NCBI RefSeq assembly: GCF_001509485.1
Contig: NZ_LLZI01000262.1
Coordinates: 1-33,683 of the forward strand
Source of the DNA: Streptomyces sp. NRRL F-4489
Lineage (GTDB): Bacteria > Actinomycetota > Actinomycetes > Streptomycetales > Streptomycetaceae
Reading direction: 5' to 3'
DNA length: 33,683 nt
Of the stretch, positions 32,515-33,683 are shown one piece after another (position 1 is the stretch's first letter; every line of letters starts with the position of its first letter). The translations under genes and the position numbers were made by a program. The notes under the pieces are model-generated. The model did no database searches, was not told the origin of the DNA, and was given only the letters and a program-made list of their open reading frames with translations.

Positions 32515-33683
32515 ATGAACCGCAACGTCCTGATCTCCGGTGCGAGCATCGCCGGCCCGGCCCTGGCCTACTGGCTGGGCCAGTACGGCTTCCGCCCCAC
32601 CGTCGTCGAACTGGCCCCGGCCCTGCGCGAGGGCGGCCAGGCAGTCGACTTCCGCGGCGAGACCCACCTCACCGTGCTGGAGCGGATGGGCCTGCTCCCC
32701 GAACTCCGCCGGATCCAGACCGGCGGCAGCCCGATGCGCTTCGTCGACGAGCACGGCCGGACCCAGCTGCACCTGCCGGCCGAGTTCGCCGGCGGCGAGA
32801 TCGAGGTCCTCCGCGGAGACCTGGCGCGGGTGCTGTACGAGCGCAGCCTCCCCCGCACCGAGTACCTCTTCGGCGACTCCGTCACCCGCCTCACCGAGAC
32901 GCCCACCGGCGTCCGGGCCGACTTCCGCAGCGGCCTCACCCGCGACTTCGACCTGGTCATCGGCGCGGACGGCCTGCACTCCAACGTCCGCCGCCTCGCC
33001 TTCGGCCCGGAGGAGGACTACGTGAGCCACCTCGGCTACTACGCGGCCACCTGGCAGCTGCCCAACGACCTCGGGGTGGGGAAGGGCACCATCGGCTACA
33101 ACACGCCGGGCCGGCTCGCCTCCGTCGGCGCCGGGCACCAGGACCCGTCCCAGGCACGCGCGTTCTTCGTCTTCGCCGCGCCCCAGCTCGCGTACGACCG
33201 CCACGACCCGGAACAGCAGAAGCGCCTGATCGAGGACGCGTTCGCCGGCCTGGGCTGGGAGGTGCCGCGCCTCCTCGCCTCGCTGCGCCAGGCGCCCGAG
33301 CTGTACTTCGACTCGATCAGCCGGGCGGACGTCGACACCTGGTCCAAGGGACGGATCTGCCTGGTCGGCGACGCCGCCTGCGGGGCCACCATCGGCGGTA
33401 TGGGCACCGGTACGGCGATCGTCGCCGCCTACGTCCTGGCCGGTGAACTCGCGCAGGCCCAGGGCGACCACCGAACGGCCTTCGCCCGCTACGAGAACAG
33501 GCTCCGCAAGTACGCCAAGGGCTGCCAGACAGGCGGCGACCGCACCGGCAAGTTCCTCGCCCCCGGCACCGCCGCCGGTATCCGCTTCCGCAACTCCCTG
33601 CTCTCCCGCCCCCTGTTCCTGAACGGCATGCTCAAACTGGGCGAGAAGGTCAGCAGCACCGTAGCCCTTCCCAACTACCCCGC
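32515..33683 (+). CDS. FAD-dependent monooxygenase, TetX-like, 3' end outside window
   Basis: At least 389 residues are visible. The N-terminal NVLISGASIAGPALAYWLGQ is the dinucleotide-binding loop, in the GASIAG form. DFRGETHLTVLERMGLL and EVLRGDLARVLY follow. LVIGADGLHSNVRRLAFG carries the DG motif, and CLVGDAACGATIGGMGTG the GD motif that holds the FAD ribityl chain. This is a group A flavoprotein hydroxylase like TetX and related enzymes that hydroxylate aromatic or polyketide compounds using NADPH and oxygen. GGAGGA precedes the ATG by 6 bases. The divergent TetR gene suggests substrate-induced expression. A drug-inactivating or a catabolic role are both possible. The right end is cut by the window. 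Confidence 0.92.
   Translation, partial: MNRNVLISGASIAGPALAYWLGQYGFRPTVVELAPALREGGQAVDFRGETHLTVLERMGLLPELRRIQTGGSPMRFVDEHGRTQLHLPAEFAGGEIEVLRGDLARVLYERSLPRTEYLFGDSVTRLTETPTGVRADFRSGLTRDFDLVIGADGLHSNVRRLAFGPEEDYVSHLGYYAATWQLPNDLGVGKGTIGYNTPGRLASVGAGHQDPSQARAFFVFAAPQLAYDRHDPEQQKRLIEDAFAGLGWEVPRLLASLRQAPELYFDSISRADVDTWSKGRICLVGDAACGATIGGMGTGTAIVAAYVLAGELAQAQGDHRTAFARYENRLRKYAKGCQTGGDRTGKFLAPGTAAGIRFRNSLLSRPLFLNGMLKLGEKVSSTVALPNYP

Overview
The window is very GC-rich actinobacterial DNA that looks like Streptomyces or a close relative. The evidence is GC-biased third codon positions, many GTG starts with GGAGG-type ribosome binding sites, PknB-type Ser/Thr kinases with extracellular tails, families common in streptomycetes (DUF402, DUF2470, DUF6458-like, STM4012-like radical SAM) and an actinobacterial iron box. 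No rRNA, tRNA, CRISPR array or intact transposon was seen. The species cannot be named from the sequence.

Bases 1-5560 are mostly gene-poor. They hold the start of a DUF402 gene running off the left edge, a frameshifted replication-relaxation-type gene (a plasmid or integrative-element relic), a perfect 13-unit CCGTTG array, one small secreted protein with a good terminator, one lipoprotein, and about 1.5 kb of repeat-bearing spacer. Bases 5560-8140 carry three leftward genes: a SUKH/SMI1-like protein, an Imm63-like immunity protein and a DUF1152 protein with an extra C-terminal module. Facing away from them is an STM4012-like radical SAM enzyme. A spacer with an IS5-type transposase scrap and a small HAD-like gene follow.

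Bases 11400-15150 hold small membrane proteins and lipoproteins, an iron-box-controlled DUF2470 gene and a luciferase-like flavin oxidoreductase. Bases 15490-22400 form a signalling block on one strand: two overlapping paralogous receptor-like Ser/Thr kinases sharing a four-cysteine outer domain, a secreted HAD phosphatase, and a third kinase with a LamG outer domain. It ends at a strong hairpin shared with a convergent erythromycin-esterase-like gene.

Bases 24000-31160 mix intact genes with freshly decaying ones. An ABC transporter operon has a single in-frame TAA in its ATPase and may end in a 36-residue peptide gene. An alpha/beta hydrolase and an MFS exporter form an intact pair. A DedA gene is frameshifted exactly at a (GCCC)5 repeat. 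A two-component system has collapsed, with the sensor's N-terminus joined to the response regulator's C-terminus. The right end holds a TetR regulator plus NTF2-like gene, divergent from an FAD monooxygenase that runs off the window, with two inverted repeats between them.
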